Shown here piece by piece: positions 24,985 to 35,058 of a stretch of DNA of 64,000 nt (positions are counted from its first letter, which is position 1; each line of letters starts with the position of its first letter). Location: the NCBI GenBank assembly GCA_017540265.1, contig JAFYBJ010000004.1, positions 93,593-157,592 of the forward strand. Reading direction: 5' to 3'. The notes under the pieces are model-generated. The model had not been told where the DNA came from. It searched no databases and saw nothing but the letters and a program-made list of their open reading frames with translations. Origin of the DNA: Lachnospiraceae bacterium (lineage in GTDB: Bacteria > Bacillota > Clostridia > Lachnospirales > Lachnospiraceae). The position numbers and the translations under genes were made by a program.

Positions 24985-25058
24985 GATATGTTATGTAGTT
25001 TTGCATAGCTTTCCGCTATATTCCTCTCTTCTGCGGTCATTCTGATCGAATAGCTCAT
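24975..25058 (-). pseudogene. RelB/DUF6290-type antitoxin fragment
   Basis: From ATG 25058, preceded by GAAAGGGGGAA, the 27-codon frame starts MSYSIRMTAEERNIAESYAK and ends LHNISHG before a stop. This is the ribbon-helix-helix DNA-binding N-terminus of antitoxins of the RelB/DUF6290 type (MSxSIRMTxEE.xLxxxYA). The usual antitoxin of 70-80 residues is cut off where the toxin fragment begins. The promoter and an operator-like palindrome upstream are still present. Confidence 0.75.
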
Positions 25059-25080
25059 AACATTATTCCCCCTTTCCTGT

Positions 25081-25114
25081 AGTACAATTGTGCTGCATGG
25101 CTATTATTTGTCAA
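25081..25114 (-). promoter_or_regulatory. promoter and operator-like palindrome of the relBE relic
   Basis: TTGACA (25114-25109), 16 bases, CACAAT (25092-25087). Overlapping the -10 is AGTACAATTGTGCT (25081-25094), a near-perfect palindrome around ACAATTGT. This position fits a ribbon-helix-helix autorepressor site. Confidence 0.5.
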
Positions 25115-25150
25115 TACATTAATTATTGGATGATTTATTAACATTCAGGC

Positions 25151-25181
25151 AATAAAAAATCCCGGGCTATCTGCCCGGGAT
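25151..25181 (-). terminator. terminator of the stand-alone pilin gene
   Basis: ATCCCGGGC and GCCCGGGAT form a perfect 9-bp GC-rich stem with a 5-base loop, followed on the minus strand by TTTTTATT. It lies about 27 bases past the pilin stop at 25208. Confidence 0.92.
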
Positions 25182-25207
25182 CTCTTAGAACCGTTTTTAA
25201 ACCTTAA

Positions 25208-25642
25208 TTATTTTACAACGATGTTAGGTGAACCAGCCTTCTTACCTGTTGAATCAGTACCAGGAAGAGTTACGATAACTGTGCTGTTGGAAATCTGAAC
25301 GCTGTATCCGCTATGTCCATTTGACTTAAGGCTAGGAGTAGAACCACCAAGGATCTCGTTAGCTGTTGAACCAAGAAGACCTGCACCGAATGTTGCGCCC
25401 TCACCGATTGCACCCTGGATGTTGGAAACGTTTGCATCATACGCGGAATCCTGAGCAACCTCGGGATCAAGCATAGCGGTTACGATAGCGGTGTGTACGG
25501 AATCAGCAGACTGAGTATCAGCGGAAACCTTTGACTTCTCGATGTACTTGATAAGCTGGGGTGCCATAACACCTACGAGGATAGCCATGATAGCGATAAC
25601 GATGATAAGCTCTACAAGTGAAAAACCTTTGTTCTTTCTCAT
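25208..25642 (-). CDS. pilA: type IV pilin, probable major subunit
   Basis: 144 residues. MRKNKG precedes FSLVELIIVIAIMAILVGVM; cleavage after Gly6 leaves Phe1 and Glu5. The helix continues through APQLIKYIEKSKVSADTQSA. The mature protein (138 residues) has a small Gly/Ser/Thr-rich globular domain and no cysteine, so no disulphide loop. A strong ribosome binding site (AAAAAGGAGA), a perfect terminator and single-gene organisation suggest high expression, as expected of the major pilin. Its codon use is less AT-rich than the prepilin operon. It lies 7 kb from the pilus operons, between glycosyltransferase genes. Confidence 0.9.
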   Translation of the reverse strand: MRKNKGFSLVELIIVIAIMAILVGVMAPQLIKYIEKSKVSADTQSADSVHTAIVTAMLDPEVAQDSAYDANVSNIQGAIGEGATFGAGLLGSTANEILGGSTPSLKSNGHSGYSVQISNSTVIVTLPGTDSTGKKAGSPNIVVK

Positions 25643-25679
25643 TTTCTTTTTCTCCTTTTTAATTGATTTTGTTTTCCCC

Positions 25680-25702
25680 CCTCAGGTGGTTCAGCCCTCA
25701 GG
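25680..25702 (-). promoter_or_regulatory. repeated CCTGAGG motifs in the pilA leader
   Basis: CCTGAGG occurs at 25702-25696 and again at 25686-25680 on the minus strand, 16 bases apart. They are flanked by GGTTC and GAACC, which can pair around the first motif. The site is about 40-60 bases upstream of the pilA start, so it should lie in the leader or at the promoter. Confidence 0.35.
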
Positions 25703-25821
25703 GAACCTTCGTTCTTGATGACTAAAGTGTATCACCCCTCAAAAAAAAATACCATTCATATTCATGACATGTTTTTTTTAGCTCATGTGAAGACATAAAA
25801 TTCCGCATCATAGCCCTGATA

Positions 25822-26085
25822 TCACCTTCCCGTATTTCCTAGTATTTCCTTTACTTCCCTCTCTTCGATCCCGAACAGGGCAAGTGCCTCCGGTGCGATC
25901 CCATTATTTATCGCCGTCCGTATCAGCAAAGTTCTTTCTTCTTCCCTGCCCTCTTCAATGCCTTCTTCCCGCAGGGTCTTATTATGCAGTTTCTTATCGT
26001 ATCTTGTAAGTATCATTCCCCGTACCTCCTCCCTGTGCTTTATGAGGTATTCCTTAAGGTATCCTTCATCTATGCATCTGTCCAC
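25822..26085 (-). pseudogene. C-terminal fragment of an Rpn-family protein
   Basis: An 87-codon frame (GTG at 26085) reads VDRCIDEGYLKEYLIKHREE, then VRGMILTRYDKKLHNKTLRE and EGIEEGREEE, the C-terminal part of Rpn-family nucleases. A TAA stop lies a few codons upstream in frame, and the nuclease core is absent. No ribosome binding site is evident. The 140 bases further upstream contain no frame that I can join to it. It is a third, independent relic of this family in the window, of a subtype different from the pair at 1-3 kb. Confidence 0.75.
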
Positions 26086-26225
26086 CGCTTTATCGACAGC
26101 TTTTTATCGTGAATATCTGGCAGATACTGCCGGACGACCGTTTGATCACGGTCAGTAGAAATTCCGATGCCACCATGATAGCGCATCTGACTCTGTTTTA
26201 CAAGTATGAATTTTCTAAGCGGATA

Positions 26226-27992
26226 TCATATTTCCTCATAATTGCTGATCGGTTCAGGCTCCCCCTTTTCTATGCGGGTCCTGCGTATCGACTCATAATA
26301 AATATCCTTGGGAATCTCCACGGTATCCTCTCCGGGAGTTTTTATCAAAAGATCCTCATCCATGATAACAACACATCCCCCGCAATAGTAAACACGAAAA
26401 TCCTCCGGCAGCTCAACCGGTTCAAGATAATTTAAGCATGTATCCGGAATCACATATACGGTATCATCCCTGAATACTCCGCTGTTAAACGTATCCGTAT
26501 CGATCTGTCTATTGTTCTTAGGTCCCCTGCCCACTTTGGAGGAATTGTATGTCATATTATTTTTTGCAGCCAAAATCGCTCCATCAATGATCATGGCTGC
26601 TCCAATTTCGCAGAAATGCTTTGCATCTTCTGAAAATACACCATCAAAATTGTCAAACAGAATAGAATCATAGCCGGTTTGTATCGTGCGGACACGCCCA
26701 CCGGCACTTTCTTTAACGATATCCGCATACTGAAGCAGAAAGCATGACAATAATAACAAAACCGTCAACCTTGGATTACGCATAAGACGGCATATGGAGA
26801 CAAGCACAAAAAACAATCCCAAATACCACAACGGCCATATAAATCTGGCAGTAGACCGCAGCCCGGAAAGCGCTATGGCAAGTTTTTCGCTTAAATAAGG
26901 TCTCAGATCGTAAACCGTATGACTGGCAAAGCTTCCCCTCACACCCATAGCCAACAGGATACATAATACGGCAGAAAAAATAAGAAAGATCATATCAAAT
27001 CTGTATGCCTTCAATTTGTCATTCAATAAAGACTTATTAGTAATCATTAACATCACACTTACAACTATAAGAACGAATACGCCAAGCCCGAGATATATTG
27101 TGCTCTCTGTTGTGATAATCACCGGGATCTGGGGCAGAAATGATGAAAAAATCGGATTGACCAGATCCAGTGCATCAAATGTATATACTCCCAACCCCTG
27201 CACAAGTACATTCGTATGTACGGAAAATCCTCCCCCTTCATAGTAGCAAATAAAGAATGCTGCAACAGATGAAAAAAAGACGATAAGCTCCCTGACTATA
27301 TTCTTTTCACGGATAAACCTGTACAGACAGCCAAGAGTCATCAGAAAGCCTGTCATAAAAAATAAATAACCATGCACCAGGACAGAAAAACCGCAGAGCA
27401 TGCTCCAATACAATGCAAGCCTCTTTGCAGAATATCTTTTTTGTCTGACAAGCAGCAGAAATGCCAAAAGGATGATCCACTGTCCCGCCAGGGCGCAATG
27501 ATGAAAACACCTGGTAAGAAGCGGCACATTGCATATAAAAAAAGGTACCGCCGCCATAGCCGGAAGAAAATCCACCTTAAATTCCTTTAAAAGAAGAGCC
27601 GCATACAGCCCCTGCAGCATAAAACACAAAAGGATCCATATACCAAAATACTGAAAGAATCTGGGAAGAACCGGAGATAGCAGTTTAAAGAATATGGCAA
27701 ATACAGGAATGGAATCGCTGTTGATGACAGAAGACACCACAGGATAAGGATAACTATTTGTCTGGCCTATAGGATGCTGCCATGCATCATTACGATAAAA
27801 ATCAAAGCCAAGTTGATGTGACATCATATCCTGATAGACAGTGTCATAAAGAAATCTCACATTTGTAGGTGCAAGAGGAGCGATACCATATATCCACATA
27901 AAAAGTAAAAAGCCTATCGCAGCCCCGCATAAGGCATAGCATTTTGAACTGCCGGTATTAATCTTTATTGCTTTTATATTTATATCCTTCAT
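26226..27992 (-). CDS. DUF6311-like polytopic membrane protein (putative GT-C)
   Basis: 588 residues, about 12 membrane helices in the first 430, then a soluble tail with several Asp/Glu clusters. After the first helix the loop FYRNDAWQHPIGQTNSYPYP and then SVINSDSIPVFAIFFKLLSP match the extracytoplasmic loop of DUF6311-type proteins, which look like GT-C glycosyltransferases. ATG overlaps the end of the upstream yfhO by 4 bases, so it is co-translated with it. It is the last gene of the lepA-headed run. The biochemical activity is unproven. Confidence 0.7.
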   Translation of the reverse strand: MKDINIKAIKINTGSSKCYALCGAAIGFLLFMWIYGIAPLAPTNVRFLYDTVYQDMMSHQLGFDFYRNDAWQHPIGQTNSYPYPVVSSVINSDSIPVFAIFFKLLSPVLPRFFQYFGIWILLCFMLQGLYAALLLKEFKVDFLPAMAAVPFFICNVPLLTRCFHHCALAGQWIILLAFLLLVRQKRYSAKRLALYWSMLCGFSVLVHGYLFFMTGFLMTLGCLYRFIREKNIVRELIVFFSSVAAFFICYYEGGGFSVHTNVLVQGLGVYTFDALDLVNPIFSSFLPQIPVIITTESTIYLGLGVFVLIVVSVMLMITNKSLLNDKLKAYRFDMIFLIFSAVLCILLAMGVRGSFASHTVYDLRPYLSEKLAIALSGLRSTARFIWPLWYLGLFFVLVSICRLMRNPRLTVLLLLSCFLLQYADIVKESAGGRVRTIQTGYDSILFDNFDGVFSEDAKHFCEIGAAMIIDGAILAAKNNMTYNSSKVGRGPKNNRQIDTDTFNSGVFRDDTVYVIPDTCLNYLEPVELPEDFRVYYCGGCVVIMDEDLLIKTPGEDTVEIPKDIYYESIRRTRIEKGEPEPISNYEEI

Positions 27993-30364
27993 TTGCCCTG
28001 CCCCTCTTCATCCGAATCTGCCTTATAGCATCTATGCCGGGCGCCATTATAGCAGATAATGATCACCGGATTCAACCACCCCTCTTGATCAGATCTCATA
28101 CAATACAGAACAAATACAAGTACGCCAATAAGCGATAACACCTTTCCTGCCGTCATCCCGGGCGTCTCATATTCAAAGCTTAGTTCCCTTATATCCTCAT
28201 TTACCCTGACAGCCATTAAGCCGCACACATCCACTATCTGTACAGGCTTTCCATCTGCATAAACACTCCACCCCTCTGCAGCAGGTACAGTAGCAAAAGC
28301 AAAAGTATCATCTTCAAAAGGTCCCGTAAGCTTAAATCCTTTATCGCTCCTTTCGCTTACAGGTAGCTTCCTTTCCTCTGCCTCCGTCACACCATAAGCT
28401 AAAAGCAGCCCTTTTTCTTCCTCAGATAAATTCTTAAACGCCGCAGGAACGATATGTTCAAGCCCGGCAGTCTGATCTTTGCACTCATCCGGAACAATAA
28501 GGCAGTTTATTACCGCTATCCCCTTAAGATTTCTTTCAAGCTCATCAAATTCCGAACGGTACATATACCGGCTGTAACTCCTGGCCACAGGACATGCAGA
28601 TCCCTTAAGGACATACCTTTTTTCTCCCTTATATTCCATTTCCGATACCACTGCAGACTCATAACCTGCGGGTACCGCATCATATATTGCATATGCCGCG
28701 CCTATATATTCATACAATCCCGGTATCCCGTCATATCCCCAGTCACCGTCAACATTTGTTCTTTCATAGCCAAAGGCCCTGTTGAACCTGAAGACAGCAC
28801 CGTTTACCGTGGAACTGTAGCAGCCTGAGGCTGAGGCACCGCCTGCAAACTGCAGGTAATTATCCACCGAACGGTATCTGTAATTTATATCTGTCTCCGG
28901 CAGCATTGACGCAAAGGCCATCTCCTTTTCCACATCCGTATCTGACATTTTTTTCAGGTCATAGATGCAGAATACCGTGGAACATGCTGCATACAGACAT
29001 ATGCCGGCAGCAAAGAAATATTTTGTTTTTTCTTTTCCTGCAGACAATGCGGTCAAGATAACTCCCGCAAGCGAAGCAGACGCAAGCATTGCAAGCTTTC
29101 CCGGATCTGCTATGCCGCCCGGTACATCCCCGGTTCCTCTGAATAAAAGCAGACATACAACAAATAATATCATTGCTCCGGATAAAAATATGCCCGACCT
29201 GCGTATATCATATTCCCCGGGTTCTTCCATCACCCTTGCGGAAGCTAACGCCATCATAAGCACAGGCATATACCACCAGCGCATGGCCACTGCAGTTCCA
29301 AGGAAAAATATCCTCGTTAGAAGAGGCGTACAGCTCATAACAGCGCAGATAAGGATGATGTTCCTTATCATGTCCTTCTTTTTTCTGCAATATGCCAGAA
29401 CCAGAGATAAACCGGTCATCGGAAGATACGCGGATATGCTTGACCAGTTCCAGGCCCTTTCGCAGCTTATACTTGGATCCCCCGGAGATTCCGAAATAAA
29501 GAATAATCCCTTTAACAGCCTTATATACCTTTCAGCCGAATAAAAAAAACTGTTCTTATCGGAGATATCCAGATATACATCCGTTCTGGGGTTTGACATA
29601 AGGGCAAGAGCCGACGGGATGAGTATCCAGGCCGCGGCTGATATACCGATCAGCCCCTCAAGTATTACATCCCCGCTTTCACGGATGTATTTTATTATTC
29701 TCCGAACTGTACCTTCCCCCTTTATCGCCCCTTCCGATTTCAGGCAAAAATAATAGATGATGCAAAAGACCACCTCTCCGGCAAAGAAAACATAATTGAC
29801 CATGGCATTAACTGCAACAGCCACGGCAAAATATCCTTTCTTTCCCTCTTTAACAAGCTTGTCAAGTCCGGTTAGTAAAAGCGGAAAAAAGGCGACCACA
29901 TCATGAAAATGATAATAAACAAGATTTTCACACTGAAATCCGGAAAAGGCATAAAGCAAGGCCCCTGTCAACGCAGAAAACCTCTTCTTTGTCCACCTTT
30001 TAAGATAAAGATATGCAAAAGCACCGGCCAGAGCATATTTAAACATATATATCCATGCTGCTATATACGGAAAAAATTTTGCTCCAAAAGGAAGCGCAAG
30101 CCAGCTAAAAAAACTTCCCAGCTCATAAAAACTGTAGGCTTCCATAAAACTGCTTCCAAGCGACACATTCCACTGCCAGCCTGTATCACCCGCTTTTATG
30201 GCATTGATCACCCCTATCGAAAACGGTATCTGCTGATTATCATAATCAAAAGAAAGTGAAAAAAGCCCGTCCCCCTGAACGATAAAAGGTAAAAAAGACA
30301 GAAACGCAAGAAAAAAACACAGCCCGAAACTGATATACGTATATTTATCCTTATACCATTTCAT
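27989..30364 (-). CDS. YfhO-family GT-C membrane glycosyltransferase 3
   Basis: 791 residues. The N-terminus has QGDGLFSLSFDYDNQQIPFS with an acidic extracytoplasmic loop, then WNVSLGSSFMEAYSFYELG, the YfhO pattern. About 13 helices are followed by an extracytoplasmic region that ends FATVPAAEGWSVYADGKPVQ and LSFEYETPGMTAGKVLSLIG, the conserved YfhO C-terminus. After the last helix there is an unusual 35-residue cytoplasmic tail ending in Asp/Glu/Gly. It begins 10 bases after the previous gene's stop and overlaps the next by 4. Confidence 0.85.
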   Translation of the reverse strand: MKWYKDKYTYISFGLCFFLAFLSFLPFIVQGDGLFSLSFDYDNQQIPFSIGVINAIKAGDTGWQWNVSLGSSFMEAYSFYELGSFFSWLALPFGAKFFPYIAAWIYMFKYALAGAFAYLYLKRWTKKRFSALTGALLYAFSGFQCENLVYYHFHDVVAFFPLLLTGLDKLVKEGKKGYFAVAVAVNAMVNYVFFAGEVVFCIIYYFCLKSEGAIKGEGTVRRIIKYIRESGDVILEGLIGISAAAWILIPSALALMSNPRTDVYLDISDKNSFFYSAERYIRLLKGLFFISESPGDPSISCERAWNWSSISAYLPMTGLSLVLAYCRKKKDMIRNIILICAVMSCTPLLTRIFFLGTAVAMRWWYMPVLMMALASARVMEEPGEYDIRRSGIFLSGAMILFVVCLLLFRGTGDVPGGIADPGKLAMLASASLAGVILTALSAGKEKTKYFFAAGICLYAACSTVFCIYDLKKMSDTDVEKEMAFASMLPETDINYRYRSVDNYLQFAGGASASGCYSSTVNGAVFRFNRAFGYERTNVDGDWGYDGIPGLYEYIGAAYAIYDAVPAGYESAVVSEMEYKGEKRYVLKGSACPVARSYSRYMYRSEFDELERNLKGIAVINCLIVPDECKDQTAGLEHIVPAAFKNLSEEEKGLLLAYGVTEAEERKLPVSERSDKGFKLTGPFEDDTFAFATVPAAEGWSVYADGKPVQIVDVCGLMAVRVNEDIRELSFEYETPGMTAGKVLSLIGVLVFVLYCMRSDQEGWLNPVIIICYNGARHRCYKADSDEEGQGK

Positions 30365-30373
30365 ACAGCACCC

Positions 30374-32521
30374 TCATCTCCAGAATTCCACAGCTTCAGC
30401 CATCATCGAAAAAAGCTCCGGCGCCGCACGCTTTATGCTCCATACATAATCCATTGTTATCGTAAGGAAGATATAAACACAGGATATAAATGTAAGCAGC
30501 ATGTACACTCCTCTTATCATATGCTGCAGCTTTTCGCCTTTCTTTGCGGCATATTCCGACAGCTTAAGCACGGTAAAGAATGCCGGGAGCCCAAAGAGCA
30601 GCACGAAATCAAGCTTATATCTGGGATTCAACCCGCCCTTTCCTCCGTCCGTAAACACCATTACAAAAGCAAACACAAGGCACAGGAGTGAGAGCAGCTC
30701 TCTCTTTCTTATAGCGCTATCCTTTTCTTTTTTGTTTATACACAAAGCACCGAAAGCAAGCAGCATAAAAGGCACGGTGATAAAAAGTCCTCCCCTTGCG
30801 ATCTCATTTGCCAGATCCTCCGGATTGCTCCATTCCACTTCACTGAGCGCTGAAGTTACAAGGAAAGGAAAATCCGGACTTAAAGCCTGTGGCTTAAAAA
30901 GATAATAGTAGAATGATATAAGTGCCGTGGAAAGCGAGAAATCATTCTTATACCCGGAATTAAATGTCATATTATACCGGAAACCAAACTGTAATGGATC
31001 AGAGAAACGCAGAGCATTATATACCATGAGCAGAGCCGCGATAAGGACAAAGGGAAGCGCAAAGACCGAATTTCTTATACCAATATCCTTCTTTCCCTGA
31101 AGCTTTGTTTTAAAAAGCATCATGAAAAAGAACGGTATATAGACCGCTGCCGCAAAGATCACCTGCGGCCTGCAACCGGCTATGGACGCGATAAACAGAC
31201 CCGATAATAATATTTCTTTTTTACTCCCGCTCTTAGCGGCTCTTATGGCAAATATCCCTCCGATGATAAGACAGGCAAGTGCCGACAGCTGTGGAATATA
31301 ATATATATTAGGATTTGCAAATGCCGCGGTAAGCTCAAGCCCTGCAAGCATACCCGTATGCACAGTTACAAGCTCTCCCGTGCTCATTTTTTTTCCGTAA
31401 AGTGAAGCATACTCAAAGATGAGAAGAAAAAGCGATATACATACAAGCCCCAGCAGGAAGAGCACCACCGGCCATGCACGCAGATCACCTCCCGTGATCA
31501 GATGATACGGCAAATGAAATAAAAGGCAGGGCAGAAGGCCGAAATATACGTAATACTTTCCCTCGTAATACACGTAGTCCAGCCTGTAAGGCACGTCCTT
31601 TAAGGCTCTTTCTTTCCAATCATAAGGATTATCCATTGAAAGAAGCTCTGCCGAGGGATCATCATCTATATAGACTCTGCCCTCCGCAAGGGCTCTTGCA
31701 AGCTCCGTATATTGCCAGAATCCTCCATCCCCGTCCGTATAAGGTTTCATTCGTATCATAAAAAGAAACGCTGCGGTCAAAAACAGAAAGGTAACAACAC
31801 CTGCATACAGATAAGCATTCTTTTTAACCCTTCCGCCCTCATCAAGTATACGCTTCTCCCACAATACACTCCCCGGCCTTAAGACATACACAAATGCAGC
31901 CATTAACAGGATAAGGAATATCCTTATAAAACTAAACTTAAACGGCACAGGCGTATTAAACTTAAGAGACCTTATTACGATCCCCATACCGATGATCTTT
32001 TTTATATCAAGACGTATCCGTCCGGTTCCCGCAGGGATCTTAAAGCACACGTACGAAGCCTCTTCTTCATTTCGTCCGACAAGTTTTGAAACACTTTTTA
32101 CTGCCGGTGTCGAAGAATCCGGTTCCGGGACAGTCAGAACAAGCTCCGTCATATTTGAGTAAAGAGTGGTATATACAATACCATCATTATAATCCTCCCA
32201 GCCCTCCTCATTCACTATCATATCGGCGCAGATCTCTATCGTATCCGTCCCGCTTCTTCTCACTTCCTCAGGCAGACCGATGATGATGCTTCCCTGCTCA
32301 CCTGTAAAAACAATACTCCCTGCGGGCACGGACTCACCATTTACGGTCTTGTCATCAAAAAGGATGATGCCGTCCGTCTCTACCCCCGTAAGGTCTGCAG
32401 ATACGGACATATTTTCCCTGTTTTGCCAGTATCTGAAATTGAATAAGAATACTTCAAGTAAAACCGTCGCCACGAGAAATACTATGACAGAAATGATTTC
32501 TTTTCTACCTGTTTTTTTCAA
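30374..32521 (-). CDS. polytopic membrane protein, GT-C-like, with N-terminal extracytoplasmic domain
   Basis: 715 residues. One N-terminal helix (IISVIVFLVATVLLEVFLFN) precedes a 170-residue beta-rich domain (about 35-205), then about ten helices. The second loop contains TDGDGGFWQYTELARALAEG and YEGKYYVYFGLLPCLLFHLP, motifs common in bacterial GT-C-type proteins of unknown specificity. ATG overlaps the upstream yfhO stop by 4 bases. The beta-rich domain could bind sugar or polymer. I cannot name the family with confidence. Confidence 0.6.
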   Translation of the reverse strand: MKKTGRKEIISVIVFLVATVLLEVFLFNFRYWQNRENMSVSADLTGVETDGIILFDDKTVNGESVPAGSIVFTGEQGSIIIGLPEEVRRSGTDTIEICADMIVNEEGWEDYNDGIVYTTLYSNMTELVLTVPEPDSSTPAVKSVSKLVGRNEEEASYVCFKIPAGTGRIRLDIKKIIGMGIVIRSLKFNTPVPFKFSFIRIFLILLMAAFVYVLRPGSVLWEKRILDEGGRVKKNAYLYAGVVTFLFLTAAFLFMIRMKPYTDGDGGFWQYTELARALAEGRVYIDDDPSAELLSMDNPYDWKERALKDVPYRLDYVYYEGKYYVYFGLLPCLLFHLPYHLITGGDLRAWPVVLFLLGLVCISLFLLIFEYASLYGKKMSTGELVTVHTGMLAGLELTAAFANPNIYYIPQLSALACLIIGGIFAIRAAKSGSKKEILLSGLFIASIAGCRPQVIFAAAVYIPFFFMMLFKTKLQGKKDIGIRNSVFALPFVLIAALLMVYNALRFSDPLQFGFRYNMTFNSGYKNDFSLSTALISFYYYLFKPQALSPDFPFLVTSALSEVEWSNPEDLANEIARGGLFITVPFMLLAFGALCINKKEKDSAIRKRELLSLLCLVFAFVMVFTDGGKGGLNPRYKLDFVLLFGLPAFFTVLKLSEYAAKKGEKLQHMIRGVYMLLTFISCVYIFLTITMDYVWSIKRAAPELFSMMAEAVEFWR

Positions 32522-35058
32522 ATACGCTCCCTCTTTTTCCTGTATATTACGAAGATCATCATTAAACTGAGCATACTGATAAGAATCCCCTCCCTTATGC
32601 CCGGCAGTGTGTAATTCAGCTCTATATCATTCTCCCCTTCCTTAAGCTCCAGCATGATGAGAGAATCCATAAACCTAAGTATTTCAGCATCTTCACCGTT
32701 TATCTTTGCACTCCACCCCTCTGCTGCCGGAATGGATGTAAAAAGATATTCTCCCTTATCCGAAACGGTTTTTACACTCACCCTTCCGTTTTTCATTTTA
32801 AGGCTGTCTTTTAAAACCCCGTCTCCGTTTCGTATCGTTTCCACGGCCTCCTTCAGGCTCTCCTCATTCATGCCATAGCAGCTTACGGAATACAGTGTTC
32901 CCTCAGGAGCCCATGAAAATAGTTCGTAACTATCTCCGTTCTTAAATTCCATCGGAATATACAGCACTGTATTCTGTCCGTCGTTCCCGCATACGGCATA
33001 TACATCAGTTCCGTGAAAGATAAATATGCCGCTGTTTCTTTTTTCCGTATTCACAGAGATATAAAGTGCTTCTTCCTGATCAGCGGGCCTTATACTTATA
33101 TATCCGTCAGCGGAAATCCCGGGATATTCCTTTGTAAAGATATTATTTTTCCCGGATAAGATCCCGTATACTGCATTGATATTTGCAAAGGGATCATCCT
33201 CCATAAGCTTTAATTTTCCGGATAAAGGAGTAAAGGAAAAAACAGACGGCAGCGCATAGGGATTTTCATAAAGCATCCTTCCATTTTCCGCAACCCCGGC
33301 ATCCTCTTTACATACAAGACCTTTAAAAGACTTATCGGAAAGAACATATTTTACTCCAAGCAGGGAGTCTGCCGGCAATATACATGTATTTACCGGATTA
33401 ACGGTATCCCAGCAGCTTCTGTACCCCAATAGATCCATTACCTTTATCTGCTCTTCTTCTGTGACAGAACTGTAAGCAGCCGTTGACATATATCCCAGAG
33501 CAAGGCCATCATTGAGATTAAGTGTACAGCTCTCCATACCTTCATTCAGGCTCCTTCCCTTTGTCTGGCTTATCCTGAACACAGGATCCCCGCCATCGTT
33601 TATTTTCCCGATAAGAGTTTCCGAATCATTTATATAAGCCGCATACGCCGGGCTGTCTTCAGTCTGCGGATATTTTCCGGTAACGAGCACCGCGGAATAA
33701 ACAAGTTCAAAAACCGTAAATAAAATGATCAGCCCTTCCGTAAAACATCTTACGGCTTTCTTTTCACTTTTCTGCCTTAACAATAAAAGCCCCGTGAAAG
33801 AAGCGATCAACACAAGAGTAAGCCATACCGCGGTTTCCTCCTCTTTTTTTCCAAAGACCTCCGCAATAACTGACAAAGCAATAAATACAGCTGTTCCTGT
33901 TATCATCTTTTTGGGATCGGTCTTCTTTTCTTCCAGGATCCCGTATGCTGCAAAAAATATAAGATATGCGGTTCCGCAATACCCGTATCTGTAATAGTAA
34001 AGATCATCAAAATGCAGCATATACACGGCATACAATACTGCCCATACGTTAAATACAAGTATAAACACCGTAATTACATAGGCAAATGCACTTCTTTTTT
34101 CTTTTTCTTTTGTTCCGCCGGAGAAAAACATTATGATCCCCGTCATAATTATCGTCCCTGCAAATAAAGCAGGGCAGCCTCTGGATGCCGTCATACCTGC
34201 CGACATTCCCTTTATGATATTTAAGGGATTCCCCGCGAATACGGCATAGAGAAACATTGAAAGATCCATGCCGCCTCCCTTGCCCTCCATCAGTGCCAGG
34301 CAGTTTGGAAGGAATATAAACGCCGAAAGCCCTGCAGCCATTAAGAACTGCAAAAACACTCTCCCAGCAGTTTTAAAAAATCCCTTCTTCCTTTCCGACA
34401 TGATATATTCCACCACCAGGAACAGTGCTGAAAAAAGACAGTTAAACCACGCCGTATACCAGTTGAATAATATGGAGACCGCCGTACAAAAGATCAGGAA
34501 CAGGCCTCTTTCTTCCCTCACCGTATAATATACGCCAAGCAGCATGAGCGGAAAAATATACATGCCGTCCAGCCATGTGAAATTCGCCCCAAGCTCAATA
34601 TTGTAGGTCATCATCGCATAGCAGACAGGAAGCAGTATGCGGAATGCATTAACCCCATCTCTGTCAGATGGAAATCTCTTTTTCAGATAATACGAAAATG
34701 TGGCAGAAGCAGTGATAAGCTTTAATGCTATCATAAGATCGATGCATTCCTTCATCTGCCCCTTTTCAAAGAATATGACAAGAAGCGAAAACGGCGACAT
34801 GAAATAATATGCCGCCATTGCTATGCCTGTTCCGCCAAGACCCTTGTCAAAGGTATATATGAGGGAGTTCTTCCCTGAAAGCACGTCCTTTAGATAGCAG
34901 AGATAATCGACATACTGTATATCCGCATCCTGCACCGCAAGCGACGCATCACCGAAGATGAAATATCCCCTGTATGCATAAATGATAACAAGAAGAAGGG
35001 CCGTGATGAATACAGAACACAGCCCCTCAGAAAAAATATGTCCCCGCTTATTCCTCAT
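32518..35058 (-). CDS. YfhO-family GT-C membrane glycosyltransferase 4
   Basis: 846 residues. The N-terminal part has [20 protein letters not shown], then [20 protein letters not shown], the YfhO signature. The C-terminus reads [20 protein letters not shown] and [20 protein letters not shown]. It overlaps the lepA stop region by 11 bases, which is unusual for a housekeeping GTPase gene and ties its translation to lepA. Three more membrane proteins follow without gaps. It is a paralog of the three other YfhO proteins in this window. Confidence 0.85.
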   Translation of the reverse strand: MRNKRGHIFSEGLCSVFITALLLVIIYAYRGYFIFGDASLAVQDADIQYVDYLCYLKDVLSGKNSLIYTFDKGLGGTGIAMAAYYFMSPFSLLVIFFEKGQMKECIDLMIALKLITASATFSYYLKKRFPSDRDGVNAFRILLPVCYAMMTYNIELGANFTWLDGMYIFPLMLLGVYYTVREERGLFLIFCTAVSILFNWYTAWFNCLFSALFLVVEYIMSERKKGFFKTAGRVFLQFLMAAGLSAFIFLPNCLALMEGKGGGMDLSMFLYAVFAGNPLNIIKGMSAGMTASRGCPALFAGTIIMTGIIMFFSGGTKEKEKRSAFAYVITVFILVFNVWAVLYAVYMLHFDDLYYYRYGYCGTAYLIFFAAYGILEEKKTDPKKMITGTAVFIALSVIAEVFGKKEEETAVWLTLVLIASFTGLLLLRQKSEKKAVRCFTEGLIILFTVFELVYSAVLVTGKYPQTEDSPAYAAYINDSETLIGKINDGGDPVFRISQTKGRSLNEGMESCTLNLNDGLALGYMSTAAYSSVTEEEQIKVMDLLGYRSCWDTVNPVNTCILPADSLLGVKYVLSDKSFKGLVCKEDAGVAENGRMLYENPYALPSVFSFTPLSGKLKLMEDDPFANINAVYGILSGKNNIFTKEYPGISADGYISIRPADQEEALYISVNTEKRNSGIFIFHGTDVYAVCGNDGQNTVLYIPMEFKNGDSYELFSWAPEGTLYSVSCYGMNEESLKEAVETIRNGDGVLKDSLKMKNGRVSVKTVSDKGEYLFTSIPAAEGWSAKINGEDAEILRFMDSLIMLELKEGENDIELNYTLPGIREGILISMLSLMMIFVIYRKKRERI

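Noticed and set aside
26086-26225. gap upstream of the Rpn fragment examined for the missing N-terminal part
   Set aside because: All three minus-strand frames are interrupted and show no resemblance to the nuclease core, so I did not extend the pseudogene.
28965-29543. 192-codon plus-strand frame inside yfhO 3
   Set aside because: Antisense shadow of a long membrane-protein gene with conserved YfhO sequence; no ribosome binding site.
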